Assembly (NCBI RefSeq): GCF_002095395.1
Contig: NZ_MJEI01000098.1
Span: 104,035 to 168,034 of the forward strand
Length of the DNA: 64,000 bases
Direction: 5' to 3'
Origin: Williamsia sp. 1135
GTDB lineage: Bacteria > Actinomycetota > Actinomycetes > Mycobacteriales > Mycobacteriaceae
Under the pieces are notes generated by a model. The model saw nothing but the letters and a program-made list of their open reading frames with translations, did not search any database and had not been told where the DNA came from. Both the position numbers and the translations under genes were made by a program. Positions 1 through 10,420 of the stretch are shown in pieces (positions within the stretch are counted from its first letter, which is position 1; every line of letters begins with the position of its first letter).

Positions 1-766
1 TCGGCGGGGCCTCGGCCTTCATCGCTGTCAACGTCGAGGACACCAACTGCGACGCGGCGTCTTCGGGTGACAGGGCGCCGCTGGTGGTGCGAGAGATCTC
101 TGTCGCGATCGCCTGCGCGGCAAGGAACGTCGCGTCTGTCTGCGGCCCGATCGGCATCGCCATCTGCAGTGGTCCCCACCCCCGGAGGCCGAGGCGTTCC
201 ATCGCGGCCTCAGAGCGTTGCAGAGTCGGCAGCTCGATCCAGCCGACGTTGCCGTCCATGGCTTGTCGGGCGGCTGTGGGGATGGCCAACACCACGGGAC
301 TCGACACCAGCGAGGACGGATTGCCGTCGACGATGCTCGGATTCGCCGTCGTCAGCTGCGAACTCCACACCGACGACTGCGGAATCCAGGCGGCCGGGTA
401 CTGACCCCGGGATTCGACATCCCACGTGCCGGTGAGGCCGTCGAGCGTGACCTTGGCGTCGGACGGGCGCACCTCGATCGTGATGCAGCGATCCCTGGCG
501 ACGGGGTCGGTGGCGTTGTACTTCGCAGCCACCGTCTCGAGCGGGGCGGCCAGAGCCGGGTCGCTGATGATCGAGACGGCGAGATCACCCTCGACGCAGC
601 GTTCGGCCGCGTCCTGTCCCTGCTTGCTGATCCGGTCGCCGAGGAGCGACCAGAGAAAACCGAGGATGACCAGGATGATGATCAGCGCGACGGCGATCAG
701 GAGGCCGCGACTGATACCTCTACTGCCGCCGGCCCTGCGATGTTCCCCCACCACACCTCGATTCAC
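1..766 (-). CDS. VWA/substrate-binding-type membrane protein, 3' end outside window
   Basis: The gene enters from the left edge on the minus strand, so only its N-terminal 255 residues are visible. It starts at a GTG at 766, directly after an in-frame TAA. A short basic N-terminus is followed by one strong membrane segment (about residues 22-44) and then an extracytoplasmic region with a periplasmic-binding-protein look (AVSIISDP near residue 67, then SSVWSSQL and VVLAIPTAARQAM). Its position next to glcB matches M. tuberculosis Rv1836c, a membrane-anchored protein with a C-terminal von Willebrand A domain; that domain would lie beyond the window edge. The role is unknown. The family assignment rests on synteny plus the visible fold signature. 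Confidence 0.65.
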   Translation of the reverse strand, partial: MNRGVVGEHRRAGGSRGISRGLLIAVALIIILVILGFLWSLLGDRISKQGQDAAERCVEGDLAVSIISDPALAAPLETVAAKYNATDPVARDRCITIEVRPSDAKVTLDGLTGTWDVESRGQYPAAWIPQSSVWSSQLTTANPSIVDGNPSSLVSSPVVLAIPTAARQAMDGNVGWIELPTLQRSEAAMERLGLRGWGPLQMAMPIGPQTDATFLAAQAIATEISRTTSGALSPEDAASQLVSSTLTAMKAEAPP

Positions 767-872
767 CGATTACTTCTCGACCCGGATCCGCATCGTCCCC
801 GCCGGTCGTGAACCGCGATCGGCGGGGAGAGGCAGACTGTGTTGCGCAGTCTATGCGGTACCGGTGGCCGGG

Positions 873-1463
873 TCAGGCAGCAGGCGCTGTGCAGACGACC
901 TTCTGTCGCTCGTCGTAGGTGTAATAGGTCTCGGTGCCATCGGGGCACTCGTTCTCATCGACGGTGCCGGTCAGGACAGCAAGCACCTTCTCGCCGGCGG
1001 GATCGGTGCAGGGGACCTGGACCGTACTGTCCGAGCCCGTTCCCGGTTCGAAGCACTTGCCCTCGACCCAGTCGACGTCGAGACACAGCACCCCGGTGGT
1101 GGACCCGCCCAATTCCTCGTAGTAGGTCTGGTCGATGTCCGTCGCGCAGTCGGCCTCGTTGGCGGCCTTCGCGACGATCACATAGTGCAAATCGGTGGTA
1201 CCGCAGGTCGCGGTGTCGATCTCGGCGTCCATCATGGTGCCACCCAGGGTGACGCAATCTCCGACCTCGGCATCGATCTCCGAGATCTCGCCGCTGTCCT
1301 CCGCAGTAGCCGGAGTGGTTGCGGAGGTGTCCGATGCCGCCGTCGGGGCACTGGAAGCCGCTGTGGCGGAACCTTCCTCATCGCTACCGCAGCCTGTGGC
1401 AACCGCCGCCAGCAGGACCGCGCCGAACATGAACACCGTCAAACGCCTGATCGTCTGAAACAC
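873..1463 (-). CDS. Cys-rich secreted lipoprotein (LppU-like)
   Basis: This is a predicted lipoprotein of about 196 residues. The GTG at 1463 is chosen because GGGAGGTCGAGGACT sits just upstream; a longer reading frame from 1517 has no such site. The N-terminus has two arginines, a hydrophobic stretch and the lipobox ending TGC (Cys25), followed by a Ser/Thr/Ala-rich linker to about residue 65. The mature domain contains several cysteines spaced as if disulphide-bonded (GDCVTLGG, TATCGTT, ADCATD, VLCLDV, GKCFEP, VPCTDP, NECPDG, KVVCTAP). Overall it resembles actinobacterial LppU-type lipoproteins. No catalytic motif is visible and the function is unknown. A hairpin at 1486-1518 separates it from glcB, so it is probably transcribed on its own. 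Confidence 0.6.
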   Translation of the reverse strand: MFQTIRRLTVFMFGAVLLAAVATGCGSDEEGSATAASSAPTAASDTSATTPATAEDSGEISEIDAEVGDCVTLGGTMMDAEIDTATCGTTDLHYVIVAKAANEADCATDIDQTYYEELGGSTTGVLCLDVDWVEGKCFEPGTGSDSTVQVPCTDPAGEKVLAVLTGTVDENECPDGTETYYTYDERQKVVCTAPAA

Positions 1464-1485
1464 AGTCCTCGACCTCCCGAAATGC

Positions 1486-1518
1486 CTTGTGGTCCGGGCG
1501 GAGTGCCCGGGCCACAAG
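1486..1518 (-). terminator. Stem-loop between glcB and the lipoprotein gene
   Basis: CTTGTGGTCCGGGC (1486-1499) and GCCCGGGCCACAAG (1505-1518) form a 14-bp stem with one G-T pair around a 5-base loop. There is no clear T tract after it in the glcB direction, so it may be a tail-less actinobacterial terminator or an RNA-stabilising structure. Confidence 0.5.
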
Positions 1519-1528
1519 ATAATTAGCA

Positions 1529-1559
1529 GATCAGAGTAGCTGCCCGCGATGCTCTGATC
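1529..1559 (-). terminator. Second stem-loop just downstream of glcB
   Basis: GATCAGAG (1529-1536) pairs with CTCTGATC (1552-1559), giving an 8-bp perfect stem six bases beyond the glcB stop codon. With the larger hairpin at 1486-1518 it makes a double-hairpin 3' end for the glcB transcript. Confidence 0.4.
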
Positions 1560-1564
1560 ACATG

Positions 1565-3748
1565 TCAGGCGTTCGCAGCCTTGTACTCCCGACGCCGGCG
1601 GTGCAGGATCGGTTCGGTGTATCCGTTGGGCTGTTTGCCGCCCTCGAGGATGAGTTCCTTGGCTGCCTGGAACGCGATGTTGTCTGCGAAGTCGGGAGCC
1701 AACGGGCGATAGGTGGGGTCGCCGGCGTTTTGCTGGTCGACCACCGGTGCCATTCGTTCGAGCGAGGCCACGACGTCGGTTTCGGTGACGATGCCGTGAT
1801 GGAGCCAGTTCGCGAGTAGCTGGCTCGAGATCCGCAGGGTCGCGCGGTCTTCCATCAGTGCGACGTCGTGGATGTCGGGGACCTTGGAGCAGCCGACGCC
1901 GTGATCGATCCAGCGCACCACGTAGCCCAGGATGGACTGGCAGTTGTTGTCGAGTTCTTCGCGCTTTTCCTCGTCCGTCCAGTCTGTGCGGGGCGCGAGC
2001 GGGATGGTGAGGATGTCATCGACCGAGGCGGGGTCGCGTTTGGCAATCTCGTCCTGGCGTTCGAAGACGTCGACCTGGTGGTAGTGCAGGGCGTGCAGTG
2101 TGGCTGCGGTCGGGGACGGGACCCAGGCGGTGTTGGCGCCGGCCTTGGGGTGCCCGATCTTCTGCTCGAGCATGTCGGCCATCAGGTCGGGCATGGCCCA
2201 CATGCCTTTACCGATCTGGGCTTTGTGCTGCAGCCCGGCGTGTAGTCCGGTGTCGACGTTGAAGTCCTCGTAGGCCTTGATCCAGGTCTGCGACTTCATC
2301 TCGCCCTTGCGGACGACGGTGCCGGCGTGCATCGAGGTGTGGATCTCGTCGCCGGTGCGGTCGAGGAATCCGGTGTTGATGAACACGACGCGGTCGGCGG
2401 CGGCCTTGATGCAGGCTTTGAGGTTGACCGTGGTGCGGCGCTCCTCGTCCATGATGCCGACCTTGAGGGTGCCCGTCGGCAGGCCCAGGACCTGTTCGAC
2501 CCGGCCGAACAGCTCGACGGTGAACGCCACCTCGTCGGGTCCGTGCATCTTGGGTTTGACGATGTAGATCGACCCGGTCCGCGAGTTCTGTTGTCCGTCG
2601 GTCTTGAGTCCATGACTGCCGATCAGGGAGGTGAAGAGCGCGTCGAGGATGCCTTCGGGGACCTCGTCGCCCTCGGCGGTGATGATGGCGTCGTTGGTCA
2701 TCAGGTGTCCGACGTTGCGGACGAACAGCAGCGACCGGCCGTGCAAGGTCAGGTCTGAGCCGTCGGGTGCGGTGTAGTGGCGGTCGTCGTTGAGGACGCG
2801 GGTGAAGGTCTTTCCCCCTTTGGTGACCTCTTCGGCGAGGTCGCCCTTGTTCAGGCCGAGCCAGTTGCGGTAGCCGGTGACCTTGTCCTCGGCGTCGACG
2901 GCCGCGACCGAGTCCTCGAAGTCCATGATCGTGGTGATCGCCGACTCGACGAGCACATCCTTGACGCCGGCGGCATCGGTCGAGCCGATGGGGGAGTCGG
3001 CGTCGATCTGGATTTCCAGGTGAAGACCGTTGTGACGCAGCAGGATGCCGGTCGGGGTGGCGGCATCTCCGGTGTATCCGGCGAATGCGGCGGGGTCGGC
3101 GAATCCGGTCTTCGAGCCGTCGGCCAGGGTGACCTGGGCCTGACCGTCGACGACGGTGTACGCGGTGGCGCCCGAATGCTTGCCCGATTCCAGTGGCACC
3201 GCGGTGTCGAGGAAGTCCTTGGCGAAGGCGATGACCTTGTCGCCGCGAACCTTGTTGTACGACTTGCCCTTCTCGGCGCCTCCGTCTTCGGAGATGACGT
3301 CGGTGCCGTACAGGGCGTCGTACAGCGATCCCCAGCGCGCGTTGGAGGCGTTGAGGGCGAAACGGGCGTTGAGCACCGGGACCACCAGCTGAGGTCCGGC
3401 GGTGCTGGTGATCTCCGTGTCGACACCGGTCGTGCTGATCTGGAAGTCGGCAGGGACCTCGGTGAGGTAGCCGATCTCGGTGAGGAAAGCCTTGTAGGCT
3501 GCGTGATCGAAGTCGGCGGGCCCGCTCGAAGGGTGGTCCTTGTGCCACCCGTCGATCTTGGCCTGGATGTCGTCGCGGATCGCGAGCAGTTCCCGGTTCC
3601 GTGGCGCGAGGTCGTTGATCACGGCGGCCGCGCCTGCCCAGAACGCATCCTGCTCTACGCCAGTGCCGGGGAGAGCCTCGTTGTTGATGAAGTCATACAG
3701 AACCGACGCAACCTGCAAGCCGCCGTCGACGGTGACGCGCTGAGCCAT
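1565..3748 (-). CDS. glcB: Malate synthase G
   Basis: This 727-residue protein condenses glyoxylate with acetyl-CoA to malate in the glyoxylate shunt, in the cytoplasm. It is a close match to mycobacterial GlcB from end to end: the opening [15 protein letters not shown], the central [14 protein letters not shown], the substrate-binding [12 protein letters not shown] and [14 protein letters not shown], and the C-terminal [10 protein letters not shown] with the catalytic base Asp. The ATG at 3748 is preferred over an in-frame GTG at 3760 because it aligns with known GlcB N-termini and has GTGAGG upstream. Two hairpins follow the stop. The gene is likely monocistronic, as in M. tuberculosis. A TAACAT hexamer at 3791-3796 on this strand is a possible -10. 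Confidence 0.95.
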   Translation of the reverse strand: MAQRVTVDGGLQVASVLYDFINNEALPGTGVEQDAFWAGAAAVINDLAPRNRELLAIRDDIQAKIDGWHKDHPSSGPADFDHAAYKAFLTEIGYLTEVPADFQISTTGVDTEITSTAGPQLVVPVLNARFALNASNARWGSLYDALYGTDVISEDGGAEKGKSYNKVRGDKVIAFAKDFLDTAVPLESGKHSGATAYTVVDGQAQVTLADGSKTGFADPAAFAGYTGDAATPTGILLRHNGLHLEIQIDADSPIGSTDAAGVKDVLVESAITTIMDFEDSVAAVDAEDKVTGYRNWLGLNKGDLAEEVTKGGKTFTRVLNDDRHYTAPDGSDLTLHGRSLLFVRNVGHLMTNDAIITAEGDEVPEGILDALFTSLIGSHGLKTDGQQNSRTGSIYIVKPKMHGPDEVAFTVELFGRVEQVLGLPTGTLKVGIMDEERRTTVNLKACIKAAADRVVFINTGFLDRTGDEIHTSMHAGTVVRKGEMKSQTWIKAYEDFNVDTGLHAGLQHKAQIGKGMWAMPDLMADMLEQKIGHPKAGANTAWVPSPTAATLHALHYHQVDVFERQDEIAKRDPASVDDILTIPLAPRTDWTDEEKREELDNNCQSILGYVVRWIDHGVGCSKVPDIHDVALMEDRATLRISSQLLANWLHHGIVTETDVVASLERMAPVVDQQNAGDPTYRPLAPDFADNIAFQAAKELILEGGKQPNGYTEPILHRRRREYKAANA

Positions 3749-3848
3749 TACCGGCCTCACTCTCTCTTGATCCAGGGCATTTCGGGCCCTATGTTACTTG
3801 GCGGTAGCTAAACCTCGTGCCTCGGGGAGTAGGCCATTGCCCCTCTGG

Positions 3849-4759
3849 TCAGGAGCGATCTGTCCCAGTGTCGAGTTCCGGGACCGACAGCCTGCGACAG
3901 GTGTCGATCAACCTGCTGCGCAGTTGCTGAGAGCGATCACTGAGCCTGGTCTGCGCCCGTACGTAGTCCGCGCGGCCCGCCGCGTCCTCGATGCGGATCG
4001 GGTCGAGTGCGAACTCCGACAGATCGTAGGGGCTGGCCCGCATATCGAGTTCACGGAAATCGAGCGCCAGGTCGAACGCGTCGGCCACCAGTTCGGCGGG
4101 AAGCAGAGGCGACAACTTGTGCGCCCACTTGTACAGGTCCATTCCGGCATGGATGCATCCCGGTTGTTCGTCGTGGACCTGGGTATCGCGGTCTAGAACG
4201 GTGAGATTCAACGGCCGGGCGGGCCCGGTGAAGAACCGGTAGGCATCGAAATGAGTACACCGCAACGGTAGTGAGCGGACGACCTCATCCGTGTCGGCAG
4301 GACTGAGGCGCAGCGGAACCCCGGTGTGTCGGATCTGCTCTGGTGCGGCCTGGAAGACCATGGCCCATTCGTGGAGGCCGAAGCAGTTGAACTCGGTGAT
4401 CGGTCCCGGCTCGTGGTCAGCAGGTCGATGACGAAGTCGACTGTTCGACGCCGTTTGCGCAGGTACTCCGCGCTCACCGTGACGACGTCCCCGACCATGG
4501 TGTAACCGGTGTACTCCGCATAACCGCGGGCGGCGCGGCCGGCGAGCGCGACACCATGGCCTGGATGCCATCTGCGCAGCTGAGCGGGCCGAAAACTGTA
4601 GTACGTGAACAGGAATCCCCACACCGGATGGGCGGCGTCGGCGTCGCCCACAGTCGGCGGGTGTACCTCCAGCAGACTGTCGACGCGGTCGCGGTGCGCG
4701 TGCGCCGCTGCGAGCCACACTGCTTCGGTCAGCGGTCGCGGGTTCGCGGCGGCAGTCAC
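3849..4759 (-). pseudogene. Frameshifted gene of the family named 3-methyladenine DNA glycosylase
   Basis: The reading frame opens at ATG 4759, overlapping the previous stop (ATGA), with VWLAAAHAHRDRVDSLLE and FLFTYYSFRPAQLRRWHP. It continues in frame to about FVIDLLTTSR near 4408. Beyond that the conserved continuation (ITEFNCFGLHEWAMVFQ to the end at 3849) is in the next frame, so one base is missing between about 4403 and 4420, most simply in a GGG run (4405-4407). Both halves carry family-like sequence, and restoring one base gives a continuous protein of about 303 residues. Actinobacterial annotation calls this family 3-methyladenine DNA glycosylase, but I see no glycosylase motif I can verify. 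It is either a recent pseudogene or a sequencing error; if the latter, it is a normal gene coupled to the CNNM pair. Confidence 0.75.
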
Positions 4760-5832
4760 ACCCGATGTGTTTCGTCGCGCACGGTACCGACGAACTCCTC
4801 GACCAGATCTTCGAGTGCCACGACCGCGACCGTGCGGCCGTTGTCGTCCACCACTGCAGCGAGGTGAGAGCTGGTCCGGCGCATGGCGGCGGTGGCTTCG
4901 TCGAGTGGGGTCCGGTCAGCCAGCACCGGCAACGGATGGATCTTGTCCACACCGATGATGCTGTCCGGACCCACCTCTTCGTCGAGGATCTCGTCGAGCA
5001 CGTCTTTGAGATGGAGGTAGCCGGTGTAGGTGCCGTCGGTACCGCGGACCGGATACCGCGAGAAGCCGGTGTCGGTGACCGCCTGCTCGATCGACCCCAG
5101 GGTGGGTCCGACCCGACCGGTGTTCGGGTCCCTGGTGACCTGCACGCTGCGGAGTTCGCTCAGAGGTATCGCAACCTCGAGCACTGTTCGTCCGGATGTC
5201 TGGAGTGCACGGGTGAGCCGCTCGTGCTCCTCCTGATCGATCAGGCCTTCCTGGCGGGATTCGCCGATCATCTCGGACAACTCGTTGGCCGAGACGGTCG
5301 CATCGAGTTCGTCCTTGGGTTCCACGCGCAGGATCCGCAGCGAGACGTTGGCGGCCCAGTTGTAGAACGCGATTAGTGGACGCGCCAACTTGATGAACAT
5401 GAGATGCGCCGGTACCAGCAGCATCGCCGAACGTTCGGGACCTGCCAGCGCGATGTTCTTCGGAACCATCTCTCCCAGCAAGATGTGGAGCACGACGACC
5501 AGCGACAACGCCAGCGCGAACGAGATCGGGTGCAGCAGACCGTCGGGCACGTGGGCGAGATGAAGGGGTTTCTCTATGAGGTGGGCCACCGCGGGTTCTC
5601 CGACCCGGCCCAGCAGGATAGAGCAGATCGTGATGCCGAGCTGGGCTGCGGCGAGCATGAGGGACAGATGCTCGCTTGCCTCGATGACCGTGCGCGCACG
5701 GCGTTTTCCCTGTTCCTCGAGTGCTTCGAGTCGGTCGCGGCGGGCTGAGATCAGCGAGAACTCCGCGCCCACGAAGAAAGCGTTCCCGGCGAGCAGGAAC
5801 ACCGTCAGAACGACTCCGAGAAGATCACCCAT
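4756..5832 (-). CDS. CNNM/CBS-domain membrane protein (hemolysin C/CorC family)
   Basis: This 358-residue protein has an N-terminal CNNM (DUF21) domain with membrane segments around residues 3-20, 60-80 and 100-150 (AAQLGITICSILLG and LLGEMVPKNIAL are family hallmarks). Two CBS motifs follow, about residues 215-355. The family is linked to divalent-cation, especially magnesium, efflux or homeostasis; the older hemolysin name is misleading. It overlaps the upstream paralogue by 8 bases and the downstream frameshifted gene by 4, so the three are translationally coupled. It corresponds in order to M. tuberculosis Rv1841c. It lacks the C-terminal CorC/HlyC domain present in its longer partner, so the two may work as a heteromer (inference). 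Confidence 0.88.
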   Translation of the reverse strand: MGDLLGVVLTVFLLAGNAFFVGAEFSLISARRDRLEALEEQGKRRARTVIEASEHLSLMLAAAQLGITICSILLGRVGEPAVAHLIEKPLHLAHVPDGLLHPISFALALSLVVVLHILLGEMVPKNIALAGPERSAMLLVPAHLMFIKLARPLIAFYNWAANVSLRILRVEPKDELDATVSANELSEMIGESRQEGLIDQEEHERLTRALQTSGRTVLEVAIPLSELRSVQVTRDPNTGRVGPTLGSIEQAVTDTGFSRYPVRGTDGTYTGYLHLKDVLDEILDEEVGPDSIIGVDKIHPLPVLADRTPLDEATAAMRRTSSHLAAVVDDNGRTVAVVALEDLVEEFVGTVRDETHRV

Positions 5833-7213
5833 GGGAAGCCTCCGAGTCGGAACCGTCGATGGGGGTCAGCGCGACGACATCGATGCGCCGGCCTTCCATC
5901 CGGACCACGCGGGCCCGCCAACGCTGCTCGGGTTCGGTGTTCGACCGGTCGTCGTCTTCGTCGGATGCGACGACGCGTTCCGGCAGATCGATGACATCCC
6001 CCTCGGCGGCGATACGGCCGAGTTCGAACATCAGTAGTCCTCCGAGCGTGTCGAATTGTCCCTCCGGAGCGCGATAGCCGATCGCATCGTAAAGTTCGTC
6101 GATGCGTAGGAGTCCATTGCAGATGTACCCGTCGCCGTCACTCTGGACGTCCGCCTGCTCGTCGTCGTGTTCGTCGGTCACGTCGCCGACGATCTCCTCG
6201 ATCAGGTCTTCGGTTGTGACGATCCCCGCGGTCCCGCCGTATTCATCGACGACGACGGCGACCTGAAAACCGTCGGCCCGGATCTGGTCCATCAGCGAAT
6301 CGCCGTCGAGGCTGGCGGGAACAACCGGTACGTCTCGGGCGAGAGAGCCCAGTTCGGTCGTGGCGCGATCGGCCATGGCAACCGTGAAAGCCTGTTTGAC
6401 GTGGACGACCCCGACGATGTTGTCGAGGTCGCCGCCGTCGAGGATCGGGAATCGCGAGTAGCCAGTTCGGGAAGACGCGATGATCAGGTCGCGGACGGTG
6501 TCATGAACGTCGAGTGATTCGACGGTGACCCGCGGACTCATCAGGTCTTCGGCGGTGCGCTCTCCGAACTGCAGTGAGCGGTCGACAAGTGCGGCAGTGC
6601 CCGGATCGAGGGCGCCGTGCCGCGCCGAGTTGCGAACCAGTGAGCCCAGCTCCTGGGGGGAACGAGCCGATCGTAGTTCCTCTGCCGGTTCGACGCCGAC
6701 CCGCCGGACCACCCAGTTGGCGGTCCCGTTGAGTGCGTTGATGAGCCAGCGGAACATGGCCGAGAACAGGCTCATCGGTCCCGCGGTTGCGCGTGCTGTC
6801 GGCAGGGGCTTGGCGATCGCGAGGTTTTTCGGGATCAGCTCGCCGAGGATCATCGAGAGCGAAGTCGCGATGACGAGGGCCAGGATCAGCGAGATCGCGC
6901 TCGTCACACCGTCCGGCAAGCCGACAGCGTCGAACGCGGGCGCGAACAGCTGCGCCAGCACCGGTTCAGCGATGTACCCGGTCACCAGGGTGGTGATGGT
7001 GATGCCGAGCTGGGCGCCGGAGAGCTGGAACGACAGGGTTCGGTGCGCGTTCCTGACCTGCTTCGATCGCAGATCACCACGCGTCCGGTAGTCGTTGTCC
7101 ACTGTCGATCGTTCCAGCGCCGTCAGCGAGAACTCGGCAGCCACGAAGAGGGCGGTGCCGAGTGTGAGAGCGATGAATCCGAGGAGACTGGCGACGAGAA
7201 TGAGTGCTTGCAT
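5825..7213 (-). CDS. CNNM/CBS/CorC_HlyC membrane protein
   Basis: This is the longer paralogue of the pair (462 residues). Its CNNM membrane domain covers about residues 1-190 with SGAQLGITITTLVTGY and LGELIPKNLAI. Two CBS modules follow at about 215-345 (MSPRVTVESLDV, DEYGGTAGIVTTEDLIEEI), and a C-terminal CorC_HlyC domain covers about 360-445 (LLRIDELYDAIGY, GGLLMFELGRI). The ATG at 7213 follows an in-frame GTG at 7216; either could be used. It corresponds to M. tuberculosis Rv1842c. The 110 bases upstream separate it from guaB1, so it probably has its own promoter and leads a three-gene coupled unit. A role in Mg2+/Co2+ transport or its regulation is inferred from the family. Confidence 0.9.
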   Translation of the reverse strand: MQALILVASLLGFIALTLGTALFVAAEFSLTALERSTVDNDYRTRGDLRSKQVRNAHRTLSFQLSGAQLGITITTLVTGYIAEPVLAQLFAPAFDAVGLPDGVTSAISLILALVIATSLSMILGELIPKNLAIAKPLPTARATAGPMSLFSAMFRWLINALNGTANWVVRRVGVEPAEELRSARSPQELGSLVRNSARHGALDPGTAALVDRSLQFGERTAEDLMSPRVTVESLDVHDTVRDLIIASSRTGYSRFPILDGGDLDNIVGVVHVKQAFTVAMADRATTELGSLARDVPVVPASLDGDSLMDQIRADGFQVAVVVDEYGGTAGIVTTEDLIEEIVGDVTDEHDDEQADVQSDGDGYICNGLLRIDELYDAIGYRAPEGQFDTLGGLLMFELGRIAAEGDVIDLPERVVASDEDDDRSNTEPEQRWRARVVRMEGRRIDVVALTPIDGSDSEASHG

Positions 7214-7323
7214 CACCGATCACCACGGGTGACGTCCAGCGGTGCCGCGGGCACCAAACGAGCCTCCAAGTTATCGTCGAGCCCGGTCGGGAGTCGTGCC
7301 CGGGATACAGCGAGCTTAACGGG

Positions 7324-8866
<1,543 letters not shown>

Positions 8867-8870
8867 TAGG

Positions 8871-10313
8871 TCAGGCTTCGATTTCGGTGCGGCCTTCGCT
8901 CCACAGGGTGTGGAACGTGCCTTCCTTGTCGATGCGCTGGTAGGTGTGCGCTCCGAAGAAGTCGCGCAGACCCTGGGTCAGCGCCGCCGGGAGCCGATCG
9001 GCGCGAAGCGCGTCGTAGTACGACAGCGACGACGCGAACGCCGGCACCGGGATTCCCATGGTCGTCGCGGTCGCCACGACCCGGCGCCAGCTGTCCACGG
9101 CGTTCTCGACCGCGTCGCGGAAGTACGGGGCCAACAGGAGGCTGGGCAGTTCCGGATTCTCGGCGTACGCGTCGCGGATGCGATTGAGGAACTTGGCGCG
9201 GATGATGCAGCCGCCGCGCCAGATGGTGGCGAGGTCGCCGGGGTGCAGATTCCAGTCGTATTCGGTGCTGCCGGCGGCGATCTGATCGAAGCCCTGGGCG
9301 TAGGCGACGACCTTCGAGGCGTACAGCGCCTTGTTGATGTCGTCGACGAATGCTTTCTTGTCGGTCGGCGAGTCGGCAAGGGTTCCCGATGCGAGACCCT
9401 TGGCCTGCTTGCGCTGATCGGTGGCGCTGGACAGTGCGCGGGCGAACACGGCCTCGGCGATACCGGTCGTCGGGATACCAAGGTCGAGGGCGGACTTGAC
9501 CGTCCAGCGGCCGGTGCCCTTCTGGCCGGCGGCGTCGACGATGACGTCGACGAGCGGCTTGCCGGTCTCGGCGTCGATCTGGCTGAGGACCTCGGCGGTG
9601 ATCTCGACGAGGTAGCTGTCCAGATCTCCGGAGTTCCATTCGCGGAACACATCTGCGATCTCGGCGACGGGGAGGTCGAGGGCTTTGCGCATGAGGTCAT
9701 AGGCCTCACCGATCAGCTGCATGTCGGCGTACTCGATGCCGTTGTGAACCATCTTCACGAAATGACCGGCGCCATTGGGGCCGATGTGGGTGCAGCACGG
9801 TTCACCGTCGACGTGTGCGGAGATCGACTCCAGCAGCGGGCCGAGGGACTCGTAGGACTCTTTGGGGCCGCCAGGCATGATCGACGGGCCGTTCAGCGCA
9901 CCCTCTTCGCCGCCGGAGATGCCGGCGCCGACAAAGTTCAGGCCGCGCTTGGACATTGCGGCTTCGCGGCGGATGGTGTCGGTGTAGAGCGAGTTACCAC
10001 CGTCGATGATGATGTCGCCCTCTTCCATCAACGAGGCCAGTTCCTCGATGACGGCGTCGGTGGGATCGCCCGCCTTGACCATGATCAGAACCCGACGTGG
10101 CTTCTGGAGTGCTGCGACGAATTCTTCCATCGTCTCGGTACGTACGAAATCGCCCTCGGTGCCGTGCTTCTCGATGAGCGTGTCTGTCTTGGCGATGCTG
10201 CGGTTGTGCAGCGCCACCGTGTGGCCGTGTCGGGCAAAGTTGCGGGCGATATTCGAACCCATCACCGCGAGTCCGGTGACACCGATCTGGGCGCGGGCAG
10301 CAGTTTCAGTCAT
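8871..10313 (-). CDS. gnd: 6-phosphogluconate dehydrogenase, decarboxylating
   Basis: This 480-residue enzyme oxidises 6-phosphogluconate to ribulose 5-phosphate and CO2, making NADPH in the oxidative pentose phosphate pathway. The N-terminal Rossmann motif is GLAVMGSNIARN (residues 14-25), with NRS at 37-39 pointing to NADP+. Signature residues are in GISGGEEGAL (131-140) and the catalytic GAGHFVKMVHNGIEY with Lys187, Asn191 and Glu194. The 470-480 residue length fits the long dimeric GndA type. It is the orthologue of Rv1844c (gnd1). The start ATG at 10313 is preceded by TAGGGT six bases upstream, again suggesting a leaderless message. It is followed by the 23-bp inverted repeat. Confidence 0.95.
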   Translation of the reverse strand: MTETAARAQIGVTGLAVMGSNIARNFARHGHTVALHNRSIAKTDTLIEKHGTEGDFVRTETMEEFVAALQKPRRVLIMVKAGDPTDAVIEELASLMEEGDIIIDGGNSLYTDTIRREAAMSKRGLNFVGAGISGGEEGALNGPSIMPGGPKESYESLGPLLESISAHVDGEPCCTHIGPNGAGHFVKMVHNGIEYADMQLIGEAYDLMRKALDLPVAEIADVFREWNSGDLDSYLVEITAEVLSQIDAETGKPLVDVIVDAAGQKGTGRWTVKSALDLGIPTTGIAEAVFARALSSATDQRKQAKGLASGTLADSPTDKKAFVDDINKALYASKVVAYAQGFDQIAAGSTEYDWNLHPGDLATIWRGGCIIRAKFLNRIRDAYAENPELPSLLLAPYFRDAVENAVDSWRRVVATATTMGIPVPAFASSLSYYDALRADRLPAALTQGLRDFFGAHTYQRIDKEGTFHTLWSEGRTEIEA

Positions 10314-10319
10314 GGCTAC

Positions 10320-10325
10320 ACCCTA
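10320..10325 (-). promoter_or_regulatory. -10 box for gnd (TAGGGT)
   Basis: TAGGGT on the minus strand is separated by 6 bases from the gnd ATG at 10313. There is no purine-rich ribosome site in between. Confidence 0.4.
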
Positions 10326-10420
10326 TGACGAACCTCTCGCGGGCGCGGACGATGGTCTCACACCACCCTGGGAGGCCCGGGCCTTCTCCCCGCTGGGCGG
10401 GTGAAACGGCCCGGTCGACA

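Noticed and set aside
2777..3811. A 344-residue plus-strand open frame
   Set aside because: It lies antisense to glcB, which is unambiguous; composition is that of a shadow frame.
3849..4952. A 367-residue open frame on the minus strand
   Set aside because: Its first half (4952 to about 4420) is a shadow of the CNNM gene and of the 5' half of the frameshifted gene; only the second half carries real protein sequence.
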